Assembly: GCF_019443505.1 (NCBI RefSeq)
Contig: NZ_CP080377.1
Coordinates: 2,356,001 to 2,420,000 of the forward strand
Direction: 5' to 3'
DNA: 64,000 nt
From: Janthinobacterium sp. PAMC25594
Lineage (GTDB): Bacteria > Pseudomonadota > Gammaproteobacteria > Burkholderiales > Burkholderiaceae_D
This document shows, in pieces, positions 28,125 to 35,885 of the stretch. A program made the position numbers and the translations under genes. Numbering within the stretch: the stretch's first letter is position 1; the number at the start of each line of letters is the position of its first letter. The notes beneath the pieces are model-generated. The model was not told where the DNA came from, searched no databases, and worked only from the letters and a program-made list of their open reading frames with translations.

Positions 28125-28423
28125 ACTTCCTCCATCACGCACTGCAGGGGGTGCCCCGCCTTGCGCGCATGCGTTAAAACGAACTCCACTTTGGTACACG
28201 CTATATCTTTAGAGAACACGCCGCACACTCCTTTGCCGTAGCGATGAACACTGAGCATGATTTGCGTCGCCGTTTCACGGTCCTTGTTGAAATACTCCTC
28301 AATGATGGCCACCACGAATTCCATCGGGGTGTAGTCGTCATTGAGCAAGGCCACCTGGTAGAGCGGCGGCGGCTTCAGCACTTGCCGCTCCAGCAGGGTT
28401 TCTGTGTCGTGCTTGGTTGCCAT
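28121..28423 (-). CDS. clpS: ClpA adaptor ClpS
   Basis: 100 residues. N-end-rule adaptor that delivers substrates to ClpAP. The core [18 protein letters not shown] is the binding pocket signature, followed by [16 protein letters not shown] and the C-terminal [17 protein letters not shown]. The disordered N-terminal 25 residues are as in other ClpS. It is the first gene of the clpS-clpA operon; its promoter should be in the 28424-28744 gap shared with cspA. Confidence 0.96.
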   Translation of the reverse strand: MATKHDTETLLERQVLKPPPLYQVALLNDDYTPMEFVVAIIEEYFNKDRETATQIMLSVHRYGKGVCGVFSKDIACTKVEFVLTHARKAGHPLQCVMEEV

Positions 28424-28744
28424 ACGCTTATTCTAATGCTTTCACAGTGGTTGTCATGCGCAATATCTACGCCTTTCCAATTGTTTTCAATCTTACGCGT
28501 TTTCTTAATAGTGCGCAGATGGCGACCTTGCTGTCAAAATCAAGAGTTGCTTTTTTGGTTGCCGTGAAGAATTTGGCAATATCGATGGAAAAGCGCTTGA
28601 CTTCATTATTTATTCCGCCAACAATGCTGTATCGACTGTTGCAGTAATGTACAGCTTGATAAGAAGTGAGACGTCGAGGAGGGGGCAAGAAGCTTCTTGC
28701 TTTTATGGCTCGTGTGATTTGTTTTAATTTTGAAAGTTCTTTTT
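28424..28744. other. clpS-cspA divergent gap with long cspA leader
   Basis: 321 bases, AT-rich near cspA. A possible -35 TTGACT is at 28597-28602 with AACAAT at 28620-28625 as a poor -10, giving an approximately 110-base leader if correct, in keeping with long cold-shock 5' leaders. A perfect palindrome GCAAGAAGCTTCTTGC is at 28685-28700 (separate entry). A GGAGG run lies at 28678-28682, too far from the cspA start to be its ribosome-binding site. Confidence 0.45.
28685..28705 (+). promoter_or_regulatory. Hairpin with T-run in the cspA leader
   Basis: GCAAGA-AGCT-TCTTGC is a perfect 16-base palindrome directly followed by TTTT, about 45 bases before the cspA ATG. It could act as an attenuator or as a structure that melts or rearranges with temperature. 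Confidence 0.45.
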
Positions 28745-28948
28745 ATGGCAACAGGTACAGTTAAGTGGTTCAATGATTCCAAAGGTTTTGGCTTCATCAC
28801 TCCAGATGACGGCGGCGAAGATTTGTTTGCTCACTTCTCCGCAATCAACATGAACGGTTTCAAGACCCTCAAAGAAGGTCAAAAAGTTCAATTCGAAGTC
28901 ACGCAAGGCCCTAAAGGCAAGCAAGCTTCCAACATCCAAGCAGCCTAA
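28745..28948 (+). CDS. cspA: Cold-shock protein CspA family
   Basis: 67 residues from ATG 28745 ([20 protein letters not shown]). The RNP1 motif KGFGFITP and RNP2-like DLFAHFSAI identify a single cold-shock domain that binds RNA and single-stranded DNA and melts mRNA structure. The in-frame ATG at 28730 would add MKVLF and is less likely because the family begins at MATGTVKWF. The long leader and following terminator make it a monocistronic unit. Which paralogue this is cannot be told. Confidence 0.95.
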   Translation: MATGTVKWFNDSKGFGFITPDDGGEDLFAHFSAINMNGFKTLKEGQKVQFEVTQGPKGKQASNIQAA

Positions 28949-28970
28949 GCATCGCCGGCCCTCAGATGTG

Positions 28971-29004
28971 AAAAACCCCGTTTCCTTGAAGCGGGGTTTT
29001 TTTT
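28971..29004. terminator. Bidirectional terminator between cspA and icd
   Basis: CCCCG/CGGGG stem with an 11-base loop, A5 on the left and T8 on the right. It serves the convergent cspA (+) and icd (-) transcripts. Confidence 0.85.
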
Positions 29005-29043
29005 CGTCCGCAGGGTGCGCTGCACCCTGCCCTGCCCCGCGTG

Positions 29044-30297
29044 TTACATGTGCTCGATCATCACGTCGCCGAAACCGGAGCACGACACTTGCGTCGCGCC
29101 TTCCATCAGGCGGGCGAAATCGTAGGTGACGCGCTTCGAGGCAATCGACTTTTGCATCGACGAAATGATCAGGTCGGCCGCCTCCAGCCAGCCCATGTGG
29201 CGCAGCATCATTTCCGCCGACAGGATCAGGGAGCCGGGGTTCACGTAATCCTTGCCCGCATACTTCGGCGCCGTGCCATGCGTCGCTTCGAACATGGCCA
29301 CGGAGTCGGACAGGTTGGCGCCCGGCGCGATGCCGATGCCGCCCACTTGCGCCGCCAGCGCGTCGGAAATGTAATCGCCGTTCAGATTCAGGGTGGCGAT
29401 GACGCTGTATTCGGCCGGCCGCAGCAAAATCTGTTGCAGGAACGCGTCAGCGATGGAATCCTTGACGATGATGTCGCGGCCCGTCTTCGGATTCTTGAAC
29501 TTGCACCATGGGCCGCCATCGATCAGCTCGGCGCCGAATTCCTTTTGCGCCAGCGCATACGCCCAGTCGCGGAAACCGCCTTCCGTGTACTTCATGATGT
29601 TGCCTTTGTGCACGATCGTCACGGAGGGCTTGTCATTGTCGATCGCATACTGGATGGCCTTGCGCACCAGGCGCTGCGTGCCTTCGATGGAGACGGGCTT
29701 GATGCCCAGGCCGGACGTGGCCGGGAAGCGGATCTTCGTCACGCCCATTTCATTGATCAGGAAATCCATCAATTTTTTGGCTTCAGGCGAGCCTTGCTGG
29801 TATTCGATGCCGGCGTAGATGTCTTCCGAATTTTCGCGGAAAATCACCATATCCGTCTTTTCCGGCTCTTTCACGGGCGATGGCACGCCCGTGAAGTAGC
29901 GCACGGGGCGCAGGCAGACGTACAGATCGAGCTGCTGGCGCAGGGCCACGTTCAGCGAGCGGATGCCGCCACCGACGGGCGTGGTCAGCGGGCCCTTGAT
30001 GGAGACGACGTACTCTTTCAGTACGGCCAGGGTTTCTTCCGGCAGCCACACGTCGGGACCGTACACATTCGTCGATTTTTCGCCCGCGTAGATTTCCATC
30101 CAGCTGATCTTGCGCGCGCCGCCGTAGGCCTTGGCCACGGCAGCGTCGATCACCTTGATCATGACCGGGCTGATATCGATGCCCGTGCCATCGCCTTCAA
30201 TGAAGGGAATGATGGGATTATCTGGTACATTCAGCGAAAAATCGGCGTTGACGGTGATTTTTTGGCCGTCAGCAGGTACAGTGATATGTTGATACAT
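29044..30297 (-). CDS. icd: NADP-dependent isocitrate dehydrogenase
   Basis: 417 residues from ATG 30297 ([19 protein letters not shown]). TCA-cycle enzyme converting isocitrate to 2-oxoglutarate. Landmarks: [15 protein letters not shown], the phosphorylatable-serine/substrate segment [48 protein letters not shown] and [11 protein letters not shown]. Size matches the E. coli type homodimer. The upstream open extension to 30471 has no family similarity. A palindrome at 30470 in the divergent interval with rluE may regulate it. Confidence 0.96.
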   Translation of the reverse strand: MYQHITVPADGQKITVNADFSLNVPDNPIIPFIEGDGTGIDISPVMIKVIDAAVAKAYGGARKISWMEIYAGEKSTNVYGPDVWLPEETLAVLKEYVVSIKGPLTTPVGGGIRSLNVALRQQLDLYVCLRPVRYFTGVPSPVKEPEKTDMVIFRENSEDIYAGIEYQQGSPEAKKLMDFLINEMGVTKIRFPATSGLGIKPVSIEGTQRLVRKAIQYAIDNDKPSVTIVHKGNIMKYTEGGFRDWAYALAQKEFGAELIDGGPWCKFKNPKTGRDIIVKDSIADAFLQQILLRPAEYSVIATLNLNGDYISDALAAQVGGIGIAPGANLSDSVAMFEATHGTAPKYAGKDYVNPGSLILSAEMMLRHMGWLEAADLIISSMQKSIASKRVTYDFARLMEGATQVSCSGFGDVMIEHM

Positions 30298-30469
30298 CGT
30301 GATCTCCGAAGTGGGACACACCGCTGGCGGGCAACACGGGCCGGCGACGCGCTCTGCGGTTGCAGAGTTTACAAAAACAAGTCCGAACATGGCGGCAACA
30401 ACGCACTTTAGCAGGGAAAGAAACCCCGGACCATCCGCGGCGCCAAAGAACCTCGCTGCCCTATCGCCC

Positions 30470-30487
30470 ATGTCTTCTATAAGACAT
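30470..30487. promoter_or_regulatory. ATGTCTT-N4-AAGACAT palindrome upstream of icd
   Basis: A 7-base perfect inverted repeat with CTAT between the arms, 173 bases above the icd start and about 100 above rluE; on the right the arm continues into AAGA again. I recall similar CTTATATAAGAC palindromes ahead of TCA-cycle genes in betaproteobacteria, bound by GntR-type regulators; that link is from memory and unverified. Confidence 0.4.
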
Positions 30488-30587
30488 AAGACTGTGTTTC
30501 ACATTATGCACCACTATCTTACAGGGCGCCACGCTTTCGCGGCGCCAACCAGCAGCCACCATCGCTTACATCAATTCCTCTACCAGC

Positions 30588-31151
30588 ATGCCACTCATCC
30601 TCTTCAATAAACCATTCCAGGTCCTGTGCCAGTTTTCGCCGCAGGACGGCCGCCTCACCCTGGCCGACCATTTGACCATTCCCGGCATCTACCCGGCCGG
30701 CCGGCTCGACGCCGACAGCGAAGGCTTGCTGCTGCTGACGGACGACGGCCGCCTGCAGCACGAGATCAGCCACCCCGACCGCAAGGAAGCGAAAACCTAT
30801 TTGGTGCAGGTCGACGGCGTGCCCGATGCGGCCAGCCTGGCGCGCCTGCAGGCGCCGCTGGATCTGGGCGACTTCATCACCAAGCCGTGCAAGGCCGTGC
30901 GCATCGCCGAGCCGGACTGGCTGTGGCCGCGCACCCCCCCGATCCGCGCGCGCGCCGACAAGCCGACCTCGTGGCTGGCGATCACGTTGAAAGAAGGTAA
31001 AAACCGGCAAGTGCGGCGCATGACGGCGGCCGTCGGCCTGCCCACCCTGCGCCTGGTGCGCAGCGCCATCGGGCCGTTCTCGCTGGCCAGCCACCCTCTG
31101 CTGCCCGGTGAATGGTGTGAAGTGCCAGCCGAGAACATTGGAAAAGCGTGA
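30588..31151 (+). CDS. rluE: 23S rRNA pseudouridine synthase RluE type
   Basis: 187 residues. RsuA/RluB/E/F family without the S4 domain, hence the short form. The catalytic Asp lies in PAGRLDADSEGLLLLTDDG near residues 37-55; other motifs are KTYLVQVDG and the C-terminal LKEGKNRQVRRMTAAVGLPT. E. coli RluE modifies U2457 of 23S rRNA, and I infer the same site. Single gene, divergent from icd. Confidence 0.9.
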   Translation: MPLILFNKPFQVLCQFSPQDGRLTLADHLTIPGIYPAGRLDADSEGLLLLTDDGRLQHEISHPDRKEAKTYLVQVDGVPDAASLARLQAPLDLGDFITKPCKAVRIAEPDWLWPRTPPIRARADKPTSWLAITLKEGKNRQVRRMTAAVGLPTLRLVRSAIGPFSLASHPLLPGEWCEVPAENIGKA

Positions 31152-31258
31152 GCAGGACAAGAAAAGTGGCTTCGGCACTAAAATTTTGCCAATAAGCACT
31201 ATTTATTTTTAGATAATGTATTAAAATCATCTGACCTTAACATGACGGAAAAGGAAAG

Positions 31259-31531
31259 ATGATGACAAAAGTAATACTGATGCTGGCCGCTTCCCTGCTT
31301 GCCGGCGCCGCACTGGCGCAATCGGGTGCCCAGGTGCATGCTTCCGCAGCGACCGATGCCGTCAAGCCGCCACCCGCCTCGGCAGCCAGCCATGCCTCGG
31401 CCGCCACCGACGCCGTCAAGCCGGCAGCGGCCTCGGTCAACGCCTCTGCCGCGACCGATGCACCGCGCCTGATTCCGCAGCCGCGCAAGACGAAGCAGCC
31501 GGCCGCTGAAGCAGGCAAGCCCGTGAAGTAA
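31259..31531 (+). CDS. Small secreted Ala-rich repeat protein
   Basis: 90 residues with a good ribosome-binding site AAGGAAAG immediately before ATG 31259. MMTKVILMLAASLLAGAALA is a signal peptide. The mature part is built of three imperfect repeats, HASAATDAVKP at 31337-31369 and 31391-31423 and NASAATDAP at 31439-31465, ending in a Lys/Pro-rich tail. No cysteine is present and no fold is predicted. I do not recognise a family; a periplasmic or surface low-complexity protein is likely. Confidence 0.6.
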   Translation: MMTKVILMLAASLLAGAALAQSGAQVHASAATDAVKPPPASAASHASAATDAVKPAAASVNASAATDAPRLIPQPRKTKQPAAEAGKPVK

Positions 31532-31541
31532 GTGCTACCCC

Positions 31542-31575
31542 GGGGTGACGGCAGCAGCCCTGTTGCTGTCACCCC
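31542..31575. terminator. Stable hairpin after the repeat protein
   Basis: GGGGTGAC...GTCACCCC outer arms with inner GCAGCA/TGCTG pairing make a near-continuous stem ten bases past the stop at 31531. The T-run is weak, so it may be a mRNA 3'-end stabiliser instead. Confidence 0.5.
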
Positions 31576-31661
31576 ACGCTTTCGGCGCGGCCAGGCAGCA
31601 TGCTTGACCAGGCAGCCGCCAGCATGGCTTAATCGCCGCTTCGCAGCCACCGTCCCGCGCC

Positions 31662-32114
31662 ATGAAAACTTCCCTTCGCCGTCTCAGCCTGTCCATCGCC
31701 CTGCTCGCGTGCGCCAGCATTGCGCACGCGCAAACACCGCAAGGCAAGAGCTTGCAGCTCTCTGCCGGCATGCATTTGATCCAGGCGGAAGTGGCCGCCA
31801 CGGAAGCGCAACGCGAACAAGGCTTGATGTACCGTGAAAAGATGCCGGCGAATGCAGGCATGCTGTTCGTCTTTGGCAACCCGTCCACGCAATGCATGTG
31901 GATGAAGAATACGCCGCTGCCCCTGTCCGTGGCCTTTATCGATGCCAGCGGCAAGATCGTCAACATCGAAGACATGCAAGCGCACACGCTCGACAGCCAT
32001 TGCTCGACCAAAACCGTACCCGTGCGCTATGCGCTGGAAATGAACCTGGGCTGGTTCAAGCAAAAAAACATCAAGCCGGGCATGAGCATCGGCAACCTGC
32101 CCGCGACGCGCTAG
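31662..32114 (+). CDS. DUF192 family exported protein
   Basis: 150 residues. MKTSLRRLSLSIALLACASI then AHAQTP is a Sec signal peptide. The DUF192 core follows: EREQ-like AQREQGLMYREKMPANAGML, CMWMKNTPLPLSVAFID and the C-terminal YALEMNLGWFKQKNIKPGM. The small beta-barrel family has no assigned biochemical function. Two cysteines (QCMW and HCST) could form a disulfide in the periplasm. Monocistronic, with a bidirectional terminator after it. Confidence 0.9.
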   Translation: MKTSLRRLSLSIALLACASIAHAQTPQGKSLQLSAGMHLIQAEVAATEAQREQGLMYREKMPANAGMLFVFGNPSTQCMWMKNTPLPLSVAFIDASGKIVNIEDMQAHTLDSHCSTKTVPVRYALEMNLGWFKQKNIKPGMSIGNLPATR

Positions 32115-32145
32115 GCAGTGGCGGCCGCGGCCGCAAAGAAACGCG

Positions 32146-32178
32146 AAAAAACCCGCCAGAACGAATCTGCGGGTTTTT
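32146..32178. terminator. Bidirectional terminator between DUF192 gene and rpsT
   Basis: CCCGC/GCGGG stem with A6 on the left and T5 on the right, between two convergent genes. Confidence 0.8.
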
Positions 32179-32245
32179 GCTTTTCAACCAGTGCCAGCGT
32201 ACCGGCACAGGCAAGCCACCATGGTGGCTTGCCTGCTGGCGAATA

Positions 32246-32512
32246 TTAAGCGGACAGTGCTTTCAAGGCAGCTGCCAGACGGCTCTTATGGCGAGCTGCC
32301 TTGTTTTTGTGGATGATCTTCTTGTCAGCGATACGGTCGATGGTCGACACGGATGCTTGGAAGATTGCAGCAGCAGCTGCCTTGTCGCCGCCCTGGATCG
32401 CTTTGCGAGCAGCTTTGATAGCCGTGCGCAAGGTCGAACGTTGGGACGAATTGTGTGCGTTTTGCTTAACTGCTTGACGAGCGCGTTTGCGCGCTTGTGC
32501 GGTATTTGCCAT
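32246..32512 (-). CDS. rpsT: 30S ribosomal protein S20
   Basis: 88 residues from ATG 32512 ([20 protein letters not shown]). Basic helical protein binding 16S r[17 protein letters not shown] and the C-terminal [16 protein letters not shown] are typical. AGGAAATTCC just upstream provides the ribosome-binding site. A TATAAT -10 at 32659-32664 on the minus strand gives a ~140-base leader containing two related hairpins, suitable for the translational autoregulation known for S20 in E. coli. Confidence 0.97.
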   Translation of the reverse strand: MANTAQARKRARQAVKQNAHNSSQRSTLRTAIKAARKAIQGGDKAAAAAIFQASVSTIDRIADKKIIHKNKAARHKSRLAAALKALSA

Positions 32513-32544
32513 GGAATTTCCTAAAACAGGGTCAAAGTGCGTTT

Positions 32545-32633
32545 GCAAACATTAGTGTTTGCCAACCGGTGCGTTCTGTGCGTCTGCCGAACCATGTGTG
32601 CCAAACCAGTGCCTGTCAAACATTAGTGTCTGC
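32545..32633 (-). promoter_or_regulatory. Duplicated hairpin motif in the rpsT leader
   Basis: GCAAACATTAGTGTTTGC at 32545-32562 is a perfect 7-base-pair hairpin with TTAG loop (plus-strand reading). A second copy CAAACATTAGTGTCTGC is at 32617-32633 with one changed arm base. Both are in the transcribed leader of rpsT. Confidence 0.5.
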
Positions 32634-32658
32634 GTAACAGAATTCTGTACAGCCTTCG

Positions 32659-32664
32659 ATTATA
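32659..32664 (-). promoter_or_regulatory. rpsT: -10 box of rpsT
   Basis: TATAAT on the minus strand; TTTGCC, 18 bases upstream, is a plausible weak -35. It places transcription start about 140 bases before the rpsT ATG. Confidence 0.55.
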
Positions 32665-32806
32665 GCGATATTTTCAAGCGGGGGCAAATCAAAAAACCGT
32701 GTGTGACACCAAAAACACGTGAAAATGGGGCTGGCAAGGGCGAATCGGCAGCGAATCGGCAGCAATTGTTACCATATTTTAAGCGTTTAACGGTAGCGCG
32801 CCCGGC

Positions 32807-32812
32807 TATAAT
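32807..32812 (+). promoter_or_regulatory. murJ: -10 box of murJ
   Basis: A perfect TATAAT ends only eight bases before the murJ ATG, so the predicted start of transcription falls at or next to the initiation codon. The -35 region is weak (CGTTTA or TTTAAC). Confidence 0.5.
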
Positions 32813-32820
32813 CTGCCCCC

Positions 32821-34368
32821 ATGAACTTGCTTAAAACCCTCGCCGCCATCTCCAGCATGACCATGCTGTCCCGTGTAACCGGATTATTGCGCGAAAGCCT
32901 GTTCGCGCGCGCCTTTGGCGCCGGCGCCTACACGGACGCCTTCATTGTTGCCTTCCGCATCCCCAACCTGTTGCGCCGCTTGTTTGCCGAGGGCGCGTTC
33001 TCGCAAGCCTTCGTGCCGATCTTGTCTGAATACAAGAACCAGCATGGCCAGGAAGCCAGCAAGCAACTGGCCGACCATGTGGCCACCACCCTGGTCTGGG
33101 CCACGTTGCTCGTGTCCGCCATCGGCATCGTCGGCGCGCCGTGGTTCGTGTATGCGATCGCCACGGGCCTGACCAAGGACGCGGGCGCTTTTGACGCGGC
33201 CGTGTGGATGACGCGACTGATGTTCCCTTATATTACTTGCATGTCCTTCGTGGCCCTGGCCGGCGGCATTCTGAATACCTGGCGCGAATTCAAGATTCCC
33301 GCCTTCACGCCGGTGCTGCTCAATGTATCCTTCATCGCCGCCTCGCTGTTCCTCGCGCCGCACCTGAAACAGCCGATCTACGCCATGGCCATTGCCGTGT
33401 TCGCTGGCGGCCTGCTGCAGGTGGCCATCCAGATTCCCGCGCTGATCAAGATCGGCATGCTGCCGCGCCTGTCGCTCAATCCCGCCATCGGCCTGTCCGA
33501 CGGCGGCGTGCGCCGCGTGCTGAAAAAAATGGGACCGGCCGTGTTCGCCGTCTCGGCAGCCCAGATCAGCCTGATGATCAACACCAGCATCGCCTCGCGC
33601 CTGACGGAAGGCAGCATTTCCTGGCTGTCGTATGCGGACCGTCTGATGGAGTTCCCCACCGCCATGCTGGGCGTGGCCCTGGGCACCATCTTGCTGCCCA
33701 GCCTGTCGAAGGCCAACGTGGATGGCGACAAGACGGAATACTCGGCCCTGCTGGACTGGGGCTTGCGCCTGACTTTCCTGCTGGCCCTGCCCGCCGCCGT
33801 CGGCATGGCGACCCTGGCCACGCCGCTGATCGCGACATTATTTCACTACGGCAAGTTCACGGCCGAATCGGTGACCATGTCGACGCAGCCGCTGGTGGCC
33901 TACAGCCTGGGCCTGATCGGCATCATCCTCGTGAAAACCCTGGCGCCCGCGTTCTATGCGCGCCAGGACATCCGCACGCCCGTGAAAATCGCCATCGGCG
34001 TGCTGATCGTCACGCAGCTGATGAATCTGCTGTTCGTGCCCTACATCGCCGTGGCCGGCCTGGCCCTGTCGATCGGCCTGGGCGCCTGTCTGAACGCCAC
34101 TTTTCTCTACTGGGGCTTGCGCAAGCGCGGCATCTACCAGCCGAAACCGGGCTGGGCCAAGTTCTTCCTGCGCCTGCTGCCGGCACTCATCGTGATGGGC
34201 GGCGTGGCGTATGCTGGCGCCCTGCGCATCGACTGGATCGCTATGCAAGCCCATCCGCTGCTGCGGGCCGGCGCGCTGGCCCTGCTGGTGAGCCTGTGCG
34301 GCGTGGCGTACTTTGCCACCCTCTTTTTAGTTGGCTTCCGCTTCCGCGACTTCAAGCGCAGCGCCTGA
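32821..34368 (+). CDS. murJ: Lipid II flippase MurJ
   Basis: 515 residues. MOP-superfamily transporter moving lipid II across the inner membrane for peptidoglycan synthesis. The N-terminus SMTMLSRVTGLLRESLFARAF is the family signature; next come RIPNLLRRLFAEGAFSQAFVP (with functionally important arginines) and about 14 hydrophobic helices. No ribosome-binding site is visible in the CTGCCCCC before ATG, in keeping with a possible leaderless start. Single gene. Confidence 0.96.
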   Translation: MNLLKTLAAISSMTMLSRVTGLLRESLFARAFGAGAYTDAFIVAFRIPNLLRRLFAEGAFSQAFVPILSEYKNQHGQEASKQLADHVATTLVWATLLVSAIGIVGAPWFVYAIATGLTKDAGAFDAAVWMTRLMFPYITCMSFVALAGGILNTWREFKIPAFTPVLLNVSFIAASLFLAPHLKQPIYAMAIAVFAGGLLQVAIQIPALIKIGMLPRLSLNPAIGLSDGGVRRVLKKMGPAVFAVSAAQISLMINTSIASRLTEGSISWLSYADRLMEFPTAMLGVALGTILLPSLSKANVDGDKTEYSALLDWGLRLTFLLALPAAVGMATLATPLIATLFHYGKFTAESVTMSTQPLVAYSLGLIGIILVKTLAPAFYARQDIRTPVKIAIGVLIVTQLMNLLFVPYIAVAGLALSIGLGACLNATFLYWGLRKRGIYQPKPGWAKFFLRLLPALIVMGGVAYAGALRIDWIAMQAHPLLRAGALALLVSLCGVAYFATLFLVGFRFRDFKRSA

Positions 34369-34436
34369 CACGCAGTGCGGGCCCCGCCGCCGGCGCCTTG
34401 CCGTCGGCAGGACGCCCCGCGCAATGTGGCGGGGCG

Positions 34437-34468
34437 AAAAAAAACCCGCCGAATAAGCGGGCGGGTTT
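34437..34468 (-). terminator. Terminator of the PEP-CTERM gene
   Basis: On the minus strand CCCGCC/GGCGGG form a stem followed by eight T. A second GC-rich inverted repeat, CGCCCCGC/GCGGGGCG (34413-34436), lies beside it on the murJ side and may end the murJ transcript. Confidence 0.75.
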
Positions 34469-34496
34469 GGCGATACGACAAGACAGCGTGACGTGA

Positions 34497-34979
34497 TCAG
34501 GCCGCTTTTTTTGCGGCACGGCGACGCGCCATGAAGCCCAACAGGCCCAGACCGCCCAGCAGCATGCCATAGGTTGCTGGTTCAGGCACGGCGCTGACGC
34601 TGTACGTCCCCGAGTAATTACCGCCAGCCAAGGCGTTACCGTACAGTTGCAGCTTGAACGGACCGACACCGGTGTATTCCACGCCAAAGAAGCGCAGGCT
34701 GCCAATCGATAATGATTCACCCAGCTTCCCGTTCAAATTCGATTTCAGCGCATTAAACGAAAGTTGCTGGCCGGTAATCGACAAGCCGATGTTGTACTTG
34801 CCAGCGCCCAAGCCGTTGAGGAAGATTTCATCGAGGCCGCCGGACAGAATGCCATTGCCGACGACGGCGTTGAAGGCATGCGCGCTGCCATCAGCACTAA
34901 CATTAATGACTTGGTCACCTGCGGAAGCACTGAACGACGCCGCAGCCAGAATACCGGCAGCGATAAATTTCAATCTCAT
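34497..34979 (-). CDS. PEP-CTERM sorted surface protein
   Basis: 160 residues. Signal peptide MRLKFIAAGILAAASFSASA, then a glycine/serine-rich beta-type domain containing a FFGVEYTGVGPF segment. The C-terminal sorting tripartite signal is textbook: VPEPATYGMLLGGLGLLGFMA, then RRRAAKK. Exosortase is expected to cleave at the PEP motif; xrtB is encoded at 62148. The domain of about 110 residues resembles small FxDxA-like PEP-CTERM proteins, but the function is unknown. A candidate sigma54 promoter is at 35010. It lies just beyond the end of the type II-like secretion operon. Confidence 0.88.
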   Translation of the reverse strand: MRLKFIAAGILAAASFSASAGDQVINVSADGSAHAFNAVVGNGILSGGLDEIFLNGLGAGKYNIGLSITGQQLSFNALKSNLNGKLGESLSIGSLRFFGVEYTGVGPFKLQLYGNALAGGNYSGTYSVSAVPEPATYGMLLGGLGLLGFMARRRAAKKAA

Positions 34980-35009
34980 AGTTTATCCCTTAAAAAGTAA
35001 TTTATGCCT

Positions 35010-35024
35010 GCGATGCGCAGGCCA
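35010..35024 (-). promoter_or_regulatory. Candidate sigma54 promoter of the PEP-CTERM gene
   Basis: TGGCCTGCGCATCGC on the minus strand has GG and GC at the required spacing and agrees with the consensus TGGCACG-N4-TTGC at 8 of 11 fixed positions. It would start transcription about 20 bases before the ATG at 34979. It overlaps an inverted repeat GCCTGCG-N3-CGCAGGC, an alternative explanation. Confidence 0.4.
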
Positions 35025-35205
35025 GCAAAAGCTTTAGTACTGAAAGTACTGAACAGAATGGTAGCATAAATACATCTAATTACTTGCAAATATTTTATCT
35101 AAGTTTCGTCTGAGATAACCGTTTACGAAGTGAACTATTTGCCTGTATCGAGCACTTTCCATAGGTAAATAGTTCCGCACGCATCGTCCCGCTGCCAGCC
35201 GCCCG

Positions 35206-35880
35206 CTATCGTGGCACTGGTACCGCGGCTGCGTCGGCTGGCAGCTCGGCCGGAGCCTGAATCTGGGGCGCTTCTGGCGGCGCGTCTTCTTGCTGCGCAG
35301 AAATAGTTTGGGGGAATAACGATGGCGGCGGTGCGGCGGCACCGCCTGGTGATGGTGCGTCCGATTCATTTGCCAGACCGGCTTCCCCAGCCTGCGCCGC
35401 CGGCTGGAGCGCTTGTGCGTCGACCATGAAATGCCATTCCGACAGCCGCGCCTTGCCGTCGAAACCGGCAAACCGGGCCTCGAAGTTCCCTACTTTCAAC
35501 GCTGCGGCCGGCGACAGGCTATGCACGCCGATGATGCCATTGCTGCCGGGCTGGTACAGCAAGCCCCACTCGGCACGCCCCGTGATCGGGTCGACATACA
35601 GCTTGCGCAGATGGCGGCGCAGCTGCGGCACGCGGGGGTCGCGCAGCAAGGCGGAAAGCGTCGGCGGCTGTTGCGGCTGCCCCGGGGGCGTGGCGGCGGC
35701 ATAACTGCGCAGGGCATCGGAAAACTGCGCGCCGATGTCGAGCAGCTCCTGCTCGGCCGCCTGACGCTGCAGCAGGGAAACCATCTTCAGGCCGGCCGCG
35801 CCCACCAAGCCCAGGATGGCCACCAGGATGATCAGCCCAAGGTAGGTGAAGCCGCGCTGGCGGTGCGCACGAGCATGCAT
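35206..35880 (-). CDS. Pseudopilin-like protein lacking Glu5, proline-rich tail
   Basis: 224 residues. The prepilin leader MHARAHRQRG precedes FTYLGLIILVAILGLVGAA, a type IV pilin-like helix, but the residue at +5 is Gly rather than the usual Glu. Loss of Glu5 is typical of tip pseudopilins such as GspK. The globular part has VDPITGRAEWGLLYQP, like the neighbouring pseudopilins, and the last ~60 residues are Pro/Ala-rich and probably disordered. Last gene of the secretion operon, 5 bases after the preceding one. Confidence 0.75.
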   Translation of the reverse strand: MHARAHRQRGFTYLGLIILVAILGLVGAAGLKMVSLLQRQAAEQELLDIGAQFSDALRSYAAATPPGQPQQPPTLSALLRDPRVPQLRRHLRKLYVDPITGRAEWGLLYQPGSNGIIGVHSLSPAAALKVGNFEARFAGFDGKARLSEWHFMVDAQALQPAAQAGEAGLANESDAPSPGGAAAPPPSLFPQTISAQQEDAPPEAPQIQAPAELPADAAAVPVPR

Positions 35881-35885
35881 CGCAG

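Larger units (their letters stand above)
32513..32820. other. rpsT-murJ divergent gap
   Basis: 308 bases holding the rpsT leader with duplicated hairpin motif (32545-32633), the rpsT -10 at 32659, a GAATCGGCAGC direct duplication near 32745-32765, and the murJ -10 at 32807. No coding potential seen. Confidence 0.6.
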
